Assembly: GCA_002215645.1 (NCBI GenBank)
Contig: NGFI01000013.1
Location: forward strand, 124,001-188,000
DNA length: 64,000 nt
Reading direction: 5' to 3'
From: Gemmatimonadetes bacterium 2013_60CM_65_52
GTDB lineage: Bacteria > Gemmatimonadota > Gemmatimonadetes > Gemmatimonadales > Gemmatimonadaceae
A model generated the notes under the pieces. The model ran no database searches, was not told the origin of the DNA, and worked only from the letters and a program-made list of their open reading frames with translations. Shown in pieces: positions 8,669-17,888 of the stretch (position 1 is its first letter; each line of letters opens with the position of its first letter). The position numbers and the translations under genes were made by a program.

Positions 8669-10564
8669 ATGAGCGGCTCCCTGGTGCTTCCCGATTACCA
8701 CGCGCTCTTCGAGCACGCCGCCGACGGCATGGTCGTCGTGGATGCGTCGATGCGCATCATGGAGACGAATGCGGCATTCGCGAACCTGATCGGCCTCGAA
8801 CCCGATGACGTGATCGGCCGGACTCCCGGGGAGTTTCTTACGCCCGAGGAGCAGCGCACCGTGCCCGCGCAGATCGACGTGCTGGAGCGCGACGGGCAGG
8901 TCTTCACCGTGCGACGCCTGCAGCGCGCCGACGGCACTCTCGTCCCCGTCGAGATTCTCGCATGCAGGCTGCCGGATGGGACGTCGCTGGGCATCGTGCG
9001 CGACCTTCGCCGCAGGCCAAGCGCGGACTCCACATTGATTGCGGAGACGCGCCTGCATGCCATCGGAAGAACCCTTCGCGTGGCGCTCATCCTCGCCGAT
9101 AAGTCCGGCCGCGGCGTGTACGCCAACGAGTACGTGGAAACGCTGACGGGATACCGTCCGGACGAGATTGTCGGCTGCGACCTGATGACCACGCTGGTCG
9201 CCGAGCACGATCACGCGGCGTTACAGGCGCGGGCAGGGGCCCAACATGGTTCACAGACCGATCATTACGAGGTCGCGTTTCGCCACAAGAACGGTCGGCA
9301 GTTCACGGTTTCCGTCACGTCCTCACCGACCTTCGACAGCAGCGGCTCGTGCATCGGCTCCGTTTCCGTCGTCGAGGACGTGACGGAACAGCTCCACCTG
9401 CGTGAGGGGCAGCGTGTGATGCAGGAGCAGTTGCTGCTCGCGCAGAAGATGGAGGCGGTCGGGAGCCTTGCGGGCGGCGTCGCCCACGACGTCAACAACC
9501 TCCTCAGCGTCATCCTGGGCGCCGCGGAATCGATCGAGCGCGAGCTCAGCGCTGACAGCCCGCTGCGCGATGACGTGAAGGACATCCGCGATGCCACCGA
9601 GCGCGGAGCGGCGCTCACACGGCAGCTGCTGTCACTCGGCCGGCGTGAGGTTCGCACGCCGACGCTGCTGGACGTGAACCAGGTCGTGACGAACGTGACG
9701 CGGCTGTTGCTGCGGGCCCTTGGTCCGCAAGTGAGCATCGATGTCCGGCGCGGCGAGGGCCCGCTCTCAATCGTCGCCGACGCCAGTCAGCTCGAGCAGG
9801 TGCTCGTGAATCTTGCGATCAACGCGCGCGACGCGATGCCGGATGGCGGCGTCCTCTCGCTCGCCACCGAGCGGCGGGAGCTCTCGGCGGCCGCGGCTGA
9901 CACCATAGGCTTGTCCGCGGGTCTTCATGTCGTTCTTGTCGTGAGCGACACGGGCATCGGTATGGACGCGACGACGCGAGTGCGTGCGTTCGAGCCATTC
10001 TACACGACGAAGGGACCAACCGTGGGCACGGGCCTCGGACTGTCCACCGTTTACGCCATCGTGCGCCAGAGCGGCGGCGGCATCATGCTTGAAACCTCGC
10101 CCGGTGCAGGTACGCGATTCACGCTTCACTTCCCGATGGCAACGGAGAGCGCTCCCGAGACTGAGCTTTCGTCCCTCACCGGCGAACATGCGATTCGATC
10201 GCGGCGCGGACGCGTACTCCTCGTCGAGGACGAGCCGCGCGTCCGGTCACAGACACGTCGCCTCCTCGAACGCGCCGGCTATCAGGTCACCGACGCGCCG
10301 GATGGCGCCGAAGGGCTCTTTCAGTTCCGCGCGCGAGATGGCGCAGTCGATGTCGTCGTCAGCGACGTCATGATGCCCGTCATGGGTGGCGTCGAGATGA
10401 TCGGTCGCCTGCGCGCTCTTAAGCCTGACGTGCCGGTCGTGCTCGTCTCGGGCTACACGGCGGACGATCGCGACCTGCCCCTCGACCAGAACACGCTGTA
10501 CGTTCCCAAACCGTATACTATCGAGAAGCTCTGCGAAGCAATCGATCGGTTATTGGCCCGCTAG
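8669..10564 (+). CDS. Hybrid histidine kinase, PAS-PAS-HisKA-HATPase-REC
   Basis: 631 residues, soluble. Two PAS domains (about 10-115 and 125-240) precede an NtrB-like kinase core: phospho-acceptor His273 in GGVAHDVNN, N-box NLAINARDAM (381-390), DTGIG (427-431) and GTGLGLS (453-459). A receiver domain (about 514-631) carries the acidic pair in LLVEDEP (517-523), the phospho-acceptor Asp566 in VVSDVMMP, and a conserved Lys near the end (VPKPY). It would sense a cytosolic signal through PAS and pass phosphate to its own receiver. It is divergently placed from deoC with 155 bases between the starts. No dedicated response regulator follows; the next gene is a hypothetical protein ten bases on. 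Confidence 0.93.
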   Translation: MSGSLVLPDYHALFEHAADGMVVVDASMRIMETNAAFANLIGLEPDDVIGRTPGEFLTPEEQRTVPAQIDVLERDGQVFTVRRLQRADGTLVPVEILACRLPDGTSLGIVRDLRRRPSADSTLIAETRLHAIGRTLRVALILADKSGRGVYANEYVETLTGYRPDEIVGCDLMTTLVAEHDHAALQARAGAQHGSQTDHYEVAFRHKNGRQFTVSVTSSPTFDSSGSCIGSVSVVEDVTEQLHLREGQRVMQEQLLLAQKMEAVGSLAGGVAHDVNNLLSVILGAAESIERELSADSPLRDDVKDIRDATERGAALTRQLLSLGRREVRTPTLLDVNQVVTNVTRLLLRALGPQVSIDVRRGEGPLSIVADASQLEQVLVNLAINARDAMPDGGVLSLATERRELSAAAADTIGLSAGLHVVLVVSDTGIGMDATTRVRAFEPFYTTKGPTVGTGLGLSTVYAIVRQSGGGIMLETSPGAGTRFTLHFPMATESAPETELSSLTGEHAIRSRRGRVLLVEDEPRVRSQTRRLLERAGYQVTDAPDGAEGLFQFRARDGAVDVVVSDVMMPVMGGVEMIGRLRALKPDVPVVLVSGYTADDRDLPLDQNTLYVPKPYTIEKLCEAIDRLLAR

Positions 10565-10573
10565 CTCCTCCGC

Positions 10574-11176
10574 ATGCGCTTTACCCGCGACAATCCCCTC
10601 ACGTTCATCGTACCGCAGCCGTTGCTCCTCCGCGTCGAGCGGATCGAGCGCCCTGGAGCGGCGCCCGGCGAACAACCGGTGGCGTTCACCCGCGCGGGGC
10701 CCCGCGATGCGCTGCTCGCGGTGAACGCTTACCCGTCGCAGCTCGTCGAGGCCTTCTTCGCAAGCGACGCGTTCGGCGAGCCCGTCATCCTCGTGGGCGC
10801 CGCATGGGAAGAGGAGGGCGGCGTGCGCGGAGAGTTGAGCGCGCTCCTCTCCGAACGCGCCATGCAGGACATTCAGGACAGTGTCTCCTCGGAGGACGAC
10901 GCGCTCGATCCATGGGCCGCGTCCGCCTCACTGACCGGAACCTCGTACGAGGACGACCTGAGCGCCGAAGAGGATGATGAGGACGAGGAAGCCGGAGACG
11001 AAGAGGGCAAGGCGCATTTCCCGCTCGTCATCGGCGCGGTGATCAGATTTCCGGAGAACCGGAAATATCCCCACGACTTCGAGCTCGAGGTGGACGATCT
11101 CATGCGGTCTATTCTCGAGGGTCGAGCCACTGACGCCGGCGAGAAGCGCATCGACAACCTCCTCGGCGGACTCTGA
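10574..11176 (+). CDS. Hypothetical acidic protein
   Basis: A 200-residue protein I do not recognise. The N-terminal half (1-115) is compact and mixed; residues 126-165 are almost entirely Asp, Glu, Ser and Ala, with the run EEDDEDEEAGDEEG, giving a flexible acidic linker; the C-terminal 35 residues look folded and helical (VDDLMRSILEG). There is no signal peptide or membrane segment, so it should be cytosolic. It starts nine bases after the stop of the hybrid kinase and on the same strand, so the two are probably co-transcribed. Codon use is normal for the region, supporting a real gene. Confidence 0.75.
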   Translation: MRFTRDNPLTFIVPQPLLLRVERIERPGAAPGEQPVAFTRAGPRDALLAVNAYPSQLVEAFFASDAFGEPVILVGAAWEEEGGVRGELSALLSERAMQDIQDSVSSEDDALDPWAASASLTGTSYEDDLSAEEDDEDEEAGDEEGKAHFPLVIGAVIRFPENRKYPHDFELEVDDLMRSILEGRATDAGEKRIDNLLGGL

Positions 11177-11311
11177 CCCCGTCCGCTCCGGTCGCGCACG
11201 CCTCACCGAGCCGATCGTCAGCGTCGGGCACGAACCTTCCAGATACGTCCAGTGCACGCGATCCCGGCGGACATGCTGCCGGGATCTCCCCGGTGCAGCC
11301 GTAGGTGACCT

Positions 11312-11572
11312 GTGTCCTGGAGTGTTGACCGTAACGGCCACGTGTTCCCATCGCAGGGGACGCCGGCCAGAGAGCAATACCCCCATGTAGTGGTCGATCG
11401 TGCCGGCGTGGAGTGGACCGTCCGGGAGGTGGCGACCCCCCAACAGTGGGCGAAAGGAGCGACCTGCCTCGTTCTCAACTCCAGAGAGTGTGTCCGGCGG
11501 CTCTGGCACTATCCGAGTCACTGGCGCACGTTGGATGCGGATACGCTCCTCAGAGTGGACACCGCGGACTAG
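11312..11572 (+). CDS. Small conserved-looking protein (86 aa)
   Basis: A small frame starting with GTG. The C-terminal two thirds look like genuine protein: an aromatic-rich core VDRAGVEWTVREV, then CLVLNSRECVRRLWHYP and a final HWRTLDADTLL. This pattern (a short beta part, then a CLVF-type strand, VRR.RHYP and a closing W..L helix) resembles a family of small proteins I associate with Gemmatimonadota, but I cannot confirm it here. The first 25 residues look less convincing, so the true start may be the GTG near 11387. No function can be given. It stands alone between two plus-strand genes. Confidence 0.5.
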   Translation: MSWSVDRNGHVFPSQGTPAREQYPHVVVDRAGVEWTVREVATPQQWAKGATCLVLNSRECVRRLWHYPSHWRTLDADTLLRVDTAD

Positions 11573-11959
11573 CCCGCTGCACCTGCGGCAACGTCTCCCG
11601 TACTGGTCTCCAATCGTTCCCCGGCCTCATGATCATCGATCGCGCAATGGCATCAGACGACATCTCCGGCTCTGAGTCGCCTTTGTGGAACGACCAGTCC
11701 GTCGTGCTTCCACACCAGCCAGAGGCCTTGCCGACAGAATGGGAGGTCGAGCTCGGCGGCGACACGCAATACGGGCTGTCGAAGGCGGGCGGCCCGCTCG
11801 GGATCACGCCTCCTGAGTATTGAGAGAGCTTCTCGGCGTGGCGACCGCGCCGAGGCGTATTCGAGGCAAGGGTACGAGGCGCGCGAGGAGTCTTTCCAAG
11901 TGCGGGGTATCAGCCAGATTGAGCCCCTCTCACTTCCCGTCCGCCCGCGCACTCCTCCG
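11573..11959 (+). other. Intergenic stretch of 387 bases
   Basis: No gene I would defend. An ATG frame at 11629-11823 (64 codons) has no recognisable motif and no clear ribosome site. A 7-bp hairpin, CTCGGCG at 11832-11838 pairing with CGCCGAG at 11848-11854, could end transcription from the small gene upstream, but no T-run follows. The last 100 bases should hold the promoter of the YncE-like lipoprotein gene; I see no convincing -35/-10 pair. Confidence 0.4.
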
Positions 11960-13138
11960 ATGACCACGCTCCGTTCTGCCGCTCTCCTCGCTCTCCTCGC
12001 TCTCGCGCTTGCCGCTGGCTGCGCCTCCTCGGGAAACCAACCGCCGGAAGGCACGCAGACGCAGCCGCGGACCGGCGGACGCGGCCGCTTTCCGGGCGAC
12101 TCGGCGCGCTTCGGCGGCGTCAACAAGGTCATCGAGAACTCACGCCCCGACGCGCCCGCGCGGGCGGGTGTGATCGTCGTCGCGAACCAGCAAGGCGCCA
12201 GCGCCACGGTGGTAGATGCGGCAACGATGAAGACCATCGCGACCCTTCCCGTTGGGAACGGGCCGCACGAGGTGGCTATCTCGCCCGACGGCCGCTGGGC
12301 GGTCGTCACGCTGTACGGTGATCGCGCCACGCCGGGACATGAGCTGGCCGTCATCGATCTGGCCGCGGCGGCTCCCGCCGTTGTTCGCACGATCGATCTC
12401 GGTGAATACCACCGTCCGCACGGCGCTGCGTTCGTGCAGGATGGCCGCACGATCGTCGTCACCAGTGAGACGTCGCAACGGCTCGTGCTCGTGAATTTCG
12501 CGAGCGGAAAGGTGGACACGGCGCTGGCGACGAACGCGCGCGGATCGCACATGGTGGCCGTGCGCCGCGACGGCAAGCGCGCCTGGACCTCCAACATCGG
12601 TGACGGGAACGTGACGGAGTTCGATCTGCAGTCGCGTCGGACGGTCCGTCAGCTTCCGGCGGCGCCGAATGACGAAGGCATCGCGACCACACCCGGTGGA
12701 ATCCTGGTCTGGGTGGGAAGCAACAGCGCCAGGACCGTGACCATCATCGACACCGAGCGCGGAGAGAGCGTCGCAACACTCACTGGATTCGGCACCCCGT
12801 ATCGCATCGGCATCTCGCGCACCGGGCGGGTCGCGGTGGTGAACGATCCTGACAACAACAAGGTCTGGCTGTACGAGGTCGGCTCCAATCGCGAGCTCGC
12901 CCAGATCGATCTCGGCAAAGTGGACGGCGTTACGCCTCCAGCGGCCGGCGAAGACGGCAAGACGGGCGCGGGACCGGAGGGCGTGACGTTCGATCCGATC
13001 TCCGACATTGCCTATGTCACCCTCCACCGGAGCAATCAGGTCGTCGCCGTGGACCTCACCACCCACAAGGTGGTCGGCGTGGGATCAGTCGGTGCCGGGC
13101 CGGACGGAATCGCCTTCTCCTCACTGGTGCGGCGCTAG
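11960..13138 (+). CDS. YncE-like beta-propeller lipoprotein
   Basis: 392 residues from the ATG at 11960. The start is followed by a lipoprotein signal (LLALLALALAAGC), so the mature protein should be anchored in the cell envelope. From about residue 55 it is built of repeated blades of the YVTN/YncE type: VVANQQGASATVVDAATMK, VGNGPHEVAISPDGRWA and the closing GVGSVGAGPDGIAFSS. Such seven-blade propellers often bind ligands or partner proteins. No catalytic signature is visible. The reading frame extends upstream to 11900, but the lipoprotein signal fixes the start. Its stop lies one base from the end of the converging minus-strand gene. Confidence 0.85.
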   Translation: MTTLRSAALLALLALALAAGCASSGNQPPEGTQTQPRTGGRGRFPGDSARFGGVNKVIENSRPDAPARAGVIVVANQQGASATVVDAATMKTIATLPVGNGPHEVAISPDGRWAVVTLYGDRATPGHELAVIDLAAAAPAVVRTIDLGEYHRPHGAAFVQDGRTIVVTSETSQRLVLVNFASGKVDTALATNARGSHMVAVRRDGKRAWTSNIGDGNVTEFDLQSRRTVRQLPAAPNDEGIATTPGGILVWVGSNSARTVTIIDTERGESVATLTGFGTPYRIGISRTGRVAVVNDPDNNKVWLYEVGSNRELAQIDLGKVDGVTPPAAGEDGKTGAGPEGVTFDPISDIAYVTLHRSNQVVAVDLTTHKVVGVGSVGAGPDGIAFSSLVRR

Positions 13139-13139
13139 G

Positions 13140-13688
13140 TCATTCCGCGTGCGCGGCGAGCCATGGTTGCACGCCGGACCAGGTTGCCGCGTCCTGTAGC
13201 AGCAGTGTGAGGAAGTAGGTCACCACCTCGTCCAGCGGATAGCGCGCCGCGAGTGCGTCCGCGGCGTGGGCTACCGCCGCGTCGTCCTGAGGCGGGACCT
13301 GGGTCTTCTCCGAGTCGATCCGCCCATCGTCGTTCTCGATGGCCAGCCCATCGAGGAACGCCTTCATCATCGGCCGCCGGTGTCCGAGATGCAGGTCCAC
13401 GAGAAATCCACCAAGCAGCTGTGCGTCGTCGATCGGAAGACGTGCGGCTTCGCTCACGAGCTTGGATTTCGGGAATTGGGCCACTGTCTGAGCCCGGAAC
13501 CGCAGGGCGGTGGCTACTGCAGCGCGGGTTGCGGTCTTTACCCAACCCTCGGGGTCGTCGTTCAAGGAGGCGGTGATGCCAGCCGTCCGCTCGTCGGGCG
13601 TCATCGCCTTCCACAGGCGACGCACCGTCACGGCGCCGGGGTCCGCGGCCAGCGGTTGGAGCGCGGGCCGAATTGGTTGCGAAAGCAT
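13140..13688 (-). CDS. Hypothetical protein, 182 aa
   Basis: Start placed at the ATG of MLSQPIRPAL (13688). The protein is mainly helical, with the segments VTVRRLWKAMTPDERTAGI, VATALRFRAQTVAQFP and LLGGFLVDLHLGHRRPMMKAF, and has no signal peptide or membrane segment. I do not recognise a family. The phrase HLGHRRPMMKAFLD followed by GLAIENDDGRI gives it a distinctive middle. It is divergent from the DUF5916 gene, whose ATG lies 92 bases away, so the two promoters share this short gap. It converges with the propeller lipoprotein gene. Confidence 0.7.
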   Translation of the reverse strand: MLSQPIRPALQPLAADPGAVTVRRLWKAMTPDERTAGITASLNDDPEGWVKTATRAAVATALRFRAQTVAQFPKSKLVSEAARLPIDDAQLLGGFLVDLHLGHRRPMMKAFLDGLAIENDDGRIDSEKTQVPPQDDAAVAHAADALAARYPLDEVVTYFLTLLLQDAATWSGVQPWLAAHAE

Positions 13689-13780
13689 GTGCCGAAAGTA
13701 ATCGCCGGATGGTTGTGGTGATTTTTCAACCTTTCCCGGTAGGAGGTTGTCACACACGCATCCTCCCACATGGACGCTCG

Positions 13781-16423
13781 ATGCAACGCCGTTTCGTTCT
13801 TCTGGCCGCGCTGGTGTTTCAGGGTGCACCGGCCCTCGCGCAGACCGCTCAGGGGATCCCCTCCTCGAACACCACGAGCGCAGCGAAGGCTGGCAGCCCT
13901 GTGGCGCCCCGGGCGACGGCAACAGCGGCCGTTGCCAGCCGCGCTGAGCAGACGCCGTCGCTCGATGCGAATCCCGACGATCCCGCCTGGAAGACTGCCC
14001 AGGTCATCGATCAGTTCCTCGAGTACGACCCCGATGAAGGAAAGGAATCGCGGTTCCGCACGGAGGTGCGCGTCCTCTATGACGACCACTACCTCCACGT
14101 GTTGGCGAGGATGTTCGACCCGGCACCGGACAGCATCATCTCGCTCCTGTCGCGGCGCGACGTCCGCACGGCGTCGGAACAGATCAAGATCGTCATCGAC
14201 TCCTATCACGACAAAAAGACCGCCTTCCAGTTCGCGGTGAACCCGGCTGGGGTGAAGAGGGACTATTACGTCTCGAACGATCAGAACGAAGACGCCTCGT
14301 GGGATGCGGTATGGGATGTCGCCACGCGGATCGACTCATTGGGCTGGGTCGCGGAGTTCCGTATTCCGTTCAGCCAGATCCGCTTCGCACCGGGCAGCGA
14401 CCATACCTTCGGCTTCATCGTCGTACGGGACATCGCGCGCACGGGTCAGCGTCTCTCGTGGCCGCTGATCCGGCGAAAGGTGCAGGGCTACATCTCGCAG
14501 GAAGGAGAGCTGTCCGGCATCGGCGAGCTGCCGTCGCCCCGCCGCCTCGAGATCATGCCCTACGCCGTCGCGAAGAACGAAACGCGCGACTTCGGTGGCA
14601 ATCGCGCGCTCGGCCGGTACGATCACCCCAACCACATCACCGGTGGCGCCGACATCAAGTACGGCCTCTCCTCGAATCTCACGCTCGACGCCACGGTCAA
14701 TCCTGATTTCGGTCAGGTTGAAGCAGATCCGGCGCAGCTCAACCTCACGGCGTTCGAGTCCTTCTTCGACGAGCGGCGGCCGTTCTTCCTCGAGGGAGCG
14801 GGCATCTTCTCGTTCAACACCAGTTGCGGCGACATCGACAGCGGCTGCACGGGTCTCTTCTACTCACGTCGCATCGGCCGGCAGCCACAGCTCGCGGGCA
14901 GATATGGCGACGCCACGAGCCCGACTGCCACGCCAATCGCCACAGCCGGCAAGCTCACCGGCCGCCTCGCGAACGGCATCTCCATCGGCGTGCTCGATGC
15001 GGTGACGCAGCGCGTGGATGGCATCTCGCGCGTCAACGGCGACCTGTCTTCCATTGAGCCGCGCACGAACTACGGTGTGCTGCGCCTCCAGCGCGACCAC
15101 ACGGACGGCCAGGGCGACATGGGGTTCATGCTCACCACCGTCAACCGCGCGCTCGACGCCGGGTCGTCCCCCTATCTGCGCAGCTCGGCGTACGTGGGAG
15201 GCACCGATTTCCGCCGCCGGTTCTGGAGCGGCAATTACGAGGTGCGCGCCTTTGCCGCCCTGAGCGACGTGCGGGGCTCCGCGGCCTCCATTGCGGCTCT
15301 TCAGACCAACAGCGTGCACGGCTACCAGCGTCCGGATGCGGCGCTCGACTACGACTCCACGCGCACCACGCTGCGCGGCGACGCCGAGCGAGTGTCGTTC
15401 AGCAAGTTCGGGGGCGGCATGACGCGCTTTCAGACCGTGTACGAGCGCTTCTCGCCCGGCTTCGAATCAAACGATCTTGGCTACCAGCAGCGCGCCGACC
15501 AGCAGATGTTCCGCAACTGGTTCGCGCTGCAGTTCCAGACGCCGACGCGTCTCTATCAACGCGCCTTCTTCAACTTCAACGGCGTGGGCGTGTGGTCCAC
15601 TCAGGGACTCATGCTGGGCAACGGCTGGAACCAGAACTCCCACATCCAGTGGAAGAACTTCATGTGGTCGCACCTGGGCTTCAACCTCAACCAATATTCG
15701 TCTGCGTACGACGATCGCGCGGCGCGCGGCGGACCCGCCGTGCGGATCTCTCCCAGCCAGAGTTTCTGGGGCGGTGTCGCGAGCGACGACCGCAAGCCGA
15801 TCACCGCGGGCCTGTGGTTCGGCGGCTTTCGCGGTGACGAGGGGCGCTCGTTCAGTGGATGGCTCACGCCCAACCTCGACTTCCGCGTCTCCAGCCGCTT
15901 CTCGAGCTCGCTCGGAGTCAACTACAATCGCAACGGCTCCGACTGGCAGTTCTACAGCCGGGCCGGCAGCGTCGGCAGCGATACGACGCACTACACCTTT
16001 GCGCGCCTCGACCAGACGACCTTCAGCTTCAATACACGCTTCAACTTCACGGCGACTCCCAACCTCTCGTTGCAGTTCTACGGAGAGCCGTTCGTTTCCA
16101 GCGGCACCTATGCCGACCGCAGGGAACTGGCGAATCCGCGCGCCAGCTCGTACGTGGACCGCTTCAGGCCGTACGGCAGCGCTCGGGGTGTCTTCGACGG
16201 CTTCAACTATCGGCAGTTCAACTCCAACGCCGTCGTCCGGTACGAGTACCGGCCCGGCAGCACGCTGTTCGTGGTGTGGCAGCAGGGGAGGAACAACTAT
16301 CTCTCGCCGAGCGACGCCGGGTACAATCCGCGGTACGACCTGAGCCGCGACTACAGCTCCGCGTTCCGGGACCATCCCAACAACACGTTCCTCATCAAGT
16401 GGTCCTACTGGATGAATCCCTAG
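13781..16423 (+). CDS. DUF5916 outer-membrane protein with CBM9-like N-terminal domain
   Basis: 880 residues with signal peptide (1-21, ending in APALAQ). Residues about 50-215 match a carbohydrate-binding family 9-like domain (LDANPDDPAWKTA, then RVLYDDHYLHVLARM). The remainder is of the DUF5916 type: FGQVEADPAQLNLTAFE and FFDERRPFFLEGAGIF are hallmark runs, followed by many alternating aromatic strands and a C-terminal WSYWMNP ending like an outer-membrane beta-barrel. DUF5916 proteins are common in Bacteroidota and Gemmatimonadota; their substrate is unknown. The ATG at 13781 is chosen because the signal peptide begins there. A strong terminator hairpin follows the stop. Confidence 0.9.
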   Translation: MQRRFVLLAALVFQGAPALAQTAQGIPSSNTTSAAKAGSPVAPRATATAAVASRAEQTPSLDANPDDPAWKTAQVIDQFLEYDPDEGKESRFRTEVRVLYDDHYLHVLARMFDPAPDSIISLLSRRDVRTASEQIKIVIDSYHDKKTAFQFAVNPAGVKRDYYVSNDQNEDASWDAVWDVATRIDSLGWVAEFRIPFSQIRFAPGSDHTFGFIVVRDIARTGQRLSWPLIRRKVQGYISQEGELSGIGELPSPRRLEIMPYAVAKNETRDFGGNRALGRYDHPNHITGGADIKYGLSSNLTLDATVNPDFGQVEADPAQLNLTAFESFFDERRPFFLEGAGIFSFNTSCGDIDSGCTGLFYSRRIGRQPQLAGRYGDATSPTATPIATAGKLTGRLANGISIGVLDAVTQRVDGISRVNGDLSSIEPRTNYGVLRLQRDHTDGQGDMGFMLTTVNRALDAGSSPYLRSSAYVGGTDFRRRFWSGNYEVRAFAALSDVRGSAASIAALQTNSVHGYQRPDAALDYDSTRTTLRGDAERVSFSKFGGGMTRFQTVYERFSPGFESNDLGYQQRADQQMFRNWFALQFQTPTRLYQRAFFNFNGVGVWSTQGLMLGNGWNQNSHIQWKNFMWSHLGFNLNQYSSAYDDRAARGGPAVRISPSQSFWGGVASDDRKPITAGLWFGGFRGDEGRSFSGWLTPNLDFRVSSRFSSSLGVNYNRNGSDWQFYSRAGSVGSDTTHYTFARLDQTTFSFNTRFNFTATPNLSLQFYGEPFVSSGTYADRRELANPRASSYVDRFRPYGSARGVFDGFNYRQFNSNAVVRYEYRPGSTLFVVWQQGRNNYLSPSDAGYNPRYDLSRDYSSAFRDHPNNTFLIKWSYWMNP

Positions 16424-16444
16424 TTGGCCGCCGGATCGAGAACG

Positions 16445-16482
16445 TGAAGAAGGCACACCGGCTTGCCAGTGTGCCTTCTTCA
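16445..16482. terminator. Strong bidirectional terminator hairpin
   Basis: A perfect 14-bp stem: TGAAGAAGGCACAC at 16445-16458 pairs with GTGTGCCTTCTTCA at 16469-16482 around a ten-base loop. It sits between two converging genes (stop at 16423 on plus, stop at 16503 on minus). The TTCTTC end on the plus strand and the same sequence on the minus strand provide a pyrimidine-rich tail in both directions. Confidence 0.85.
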
Positions 16483-16502
16483 TGCGAGTCCAATCGGCGG
16501 AA

Positions 16503-16736
16503 TCAGGCGGCCAGCTTGCCCTCGGGCACCCAGATCGGCCGACTTCTGATGGCACCCACGCACTGGTAGCGAGCGGGCGGAAAGCCGGTGACGCCGATTT
16601 CCAGGGAATCTCCCGCCTGCACGGGGACGCGCTCGCTCAGCAGGGTCACCGCTTCGTCGAACGACGGGCTTTCCACGACTCCCGCCTGACGCACCGCGTC
16701 AGGGCCGGAGCTGATCGCAAACTGATACTTGGACAT
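16503..16736 (-). CDS. Small hypothetical protein, 77 aa
   Basis: Starts at the ATG at 16736, which has a near-perfect ribosome site AAGGAGG six bases upstream; this fixes the start rather than a codon seven residues earlier. The protein runs MSKYQFAIS, then FDEAVTLLSERVPVQAGDSL and a C-terminal RPIWVPEGKLAA. It has no membrane segment. I do not recognise a family. Its strong ribosome site suggests high expression. It lies on the same strand as, and downstream of, the DUF4097 gene with an 80-base gap. Confidence 0.8.
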   Translation of the reverse strand: MSKYQFAISSGPDAVRQAGVVESPSFDEAVTLLSERVPVQAGDSLEIGVTGFPPARYQCVGAIRSRPIWVPEGKLAA

Positions 16737-16816
16737 GGGGCCTCCTTGAAGTTCCATGGAGTAATACCCCGACCGGCGGAAAAGATCGCGGAGTCCCGTT
16801 TCCGAGGCTTGCTCCG

Positions 16817-17722
16817 CTACCCTTTCTTTCTGATCTCGAGCCGCCCATTCCCCGTGCTGAGCCGAAGCCTCGGCCCACCGTCGCCGATAGTGGCACGGAC
16901 GCGGCGCGGATTCATGCGGCCCTGCACCTTGAGCTCGAAGTCCGACTCAATATGTCCGTTCCCCGTGGAGGCGTCCAGCTCACCGCTGTAGCCGGCCGGC
17001 AGCGTGACGCGAACGTCGCCGCTGCCCGTGCTGAACGTCATGTCTTCGGCGGCGCGGAGCTTCGTCATCGTCACCTCGATGTCGCCGTTCCCTGTTCGCG
17101 CATCCACCGGGCCTTCGTTGGTTCCCACGGTGACGCGGCCATTGCCCGTCGTCACATGCACCGATGCGTGCGCGTCTCGGACATCCACGTCGCCATTGCC
17201 CGTGCTGACGCGTACCGTGCCTTCCGACGCACCAACGTGCACACGTCCGTTTCCGCTGGTCGCCGACACGTCGCCGTGGACGTTCTCCACAGTCAGGTCC
17301 CCGTTGCCCGTGACAGCCCTCACGCGCGCGCCGCGAGGCACCGTAATCCGCATCGCCACCGTCACCCACCGACGATATCCATTGTCGTCATCGTGATCGC
17401 GCCACCGGTCGCAGGGATTGTTGCCCCGGAAGACCGCGCAGATGGTGACGTCGCCGCTGCCATCTTCCTGAATGTCGAATGCGACGTCCTCGATCGCGCC
17501 GCCGCCGCGCTCCGTCCGCTTTTCGGCCCGGAATTCCACCTGCGCCGCATCCCCTCCGCGCAGCTCGATGGGGCCGTTGAAGTTTTTCACCGTGAGCTGC
17601 GCGCCCGCGCGGAGCGCCCCCCGCCAGGTGAAGACCGCGTCGGAGCGGCCAACGAGCGCCTGGGAGCGCGCCGTGCCAAGCGGAAGGAGAAGGAGAAATG
17701 TGAGGTGGGCGAATGAGCGCAT
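16817..17722 (-). CDS. DUF4097 family secreted beta-repeat protein
   Basis: 301 residues with a signal peptide (MRSFAHLTFLLLLPLG, then TARSQA). The body is a right-handed parallel beta-like repeat in which a STGNG or TGNG turn recurs: VRAVTGNGDLTVEN, VSATSGNGRVHVG, VRVSTGNGDVDV, VHVTTGNGRVTV, DARTGNGDIEV and so on up to RLSTGNGRLEIRKKG. This is the pattern of DUF4097 (DUF4098/LiaG-like) proteins, whose molecular role is unclear; some are linked to cell-envelope stress. A Cys pair (TICAVFRGNNPCDRW) could form a disulphide after export. The start at 17722 is chosen for the signal peptide. Confidence 0.85.
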   Translation of the reverse strand: MRSFAHLTFLLLLPLGTARSQALVGRSDAVFTWRGALRAGAQLTVKNFNGPIELRGGDAAQVEFRAEKRTERGGGAIEDVAFDIQEDGSGDVTICAVFRGNNPCDRWRDHDDDNGYRRWVTVAMRITVPRGARVRAVTGNGDLTVENVHGDVSATSGNGRVHVGASEGTVRVSTGNGDVDVRDAHASVHVTTGNGRVTVGTNEGPVDARTGNGDIEVTMTKLRAAEDMTFSTGSGDVRVTLPAGYSGELDASTGNGHIESDFELKVQGRMNPRRVRATIGDGGPRLRLSTGNGRLEIRKKG

Positions 17723-17888
17723 GCGGCTGGCCGTTTTGCTGGGGGAGTGTGCGGCACCGTACATGGGACATCATGGCCGTGACCACGGTTTGAATCGTCG
17801 GCACATGAAGGGTTTTCACCTCTGGCGCGAGTGCCTCTGCGACTTATGTTCCACGAACCTCCGCACGCTCAGCCGGAGGTCCCCCGAG

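Noticed and set aside
11629-11823. 64-codon plus-strand frame
   Set aside because: No recognisable motif and no ribosome site; left as part of the intergenic description.
11653-12597. Minus-strand frame of 314 codons
   Set aside because: Covers the lipoprotein signal and blades of the propeller gene; shadow.
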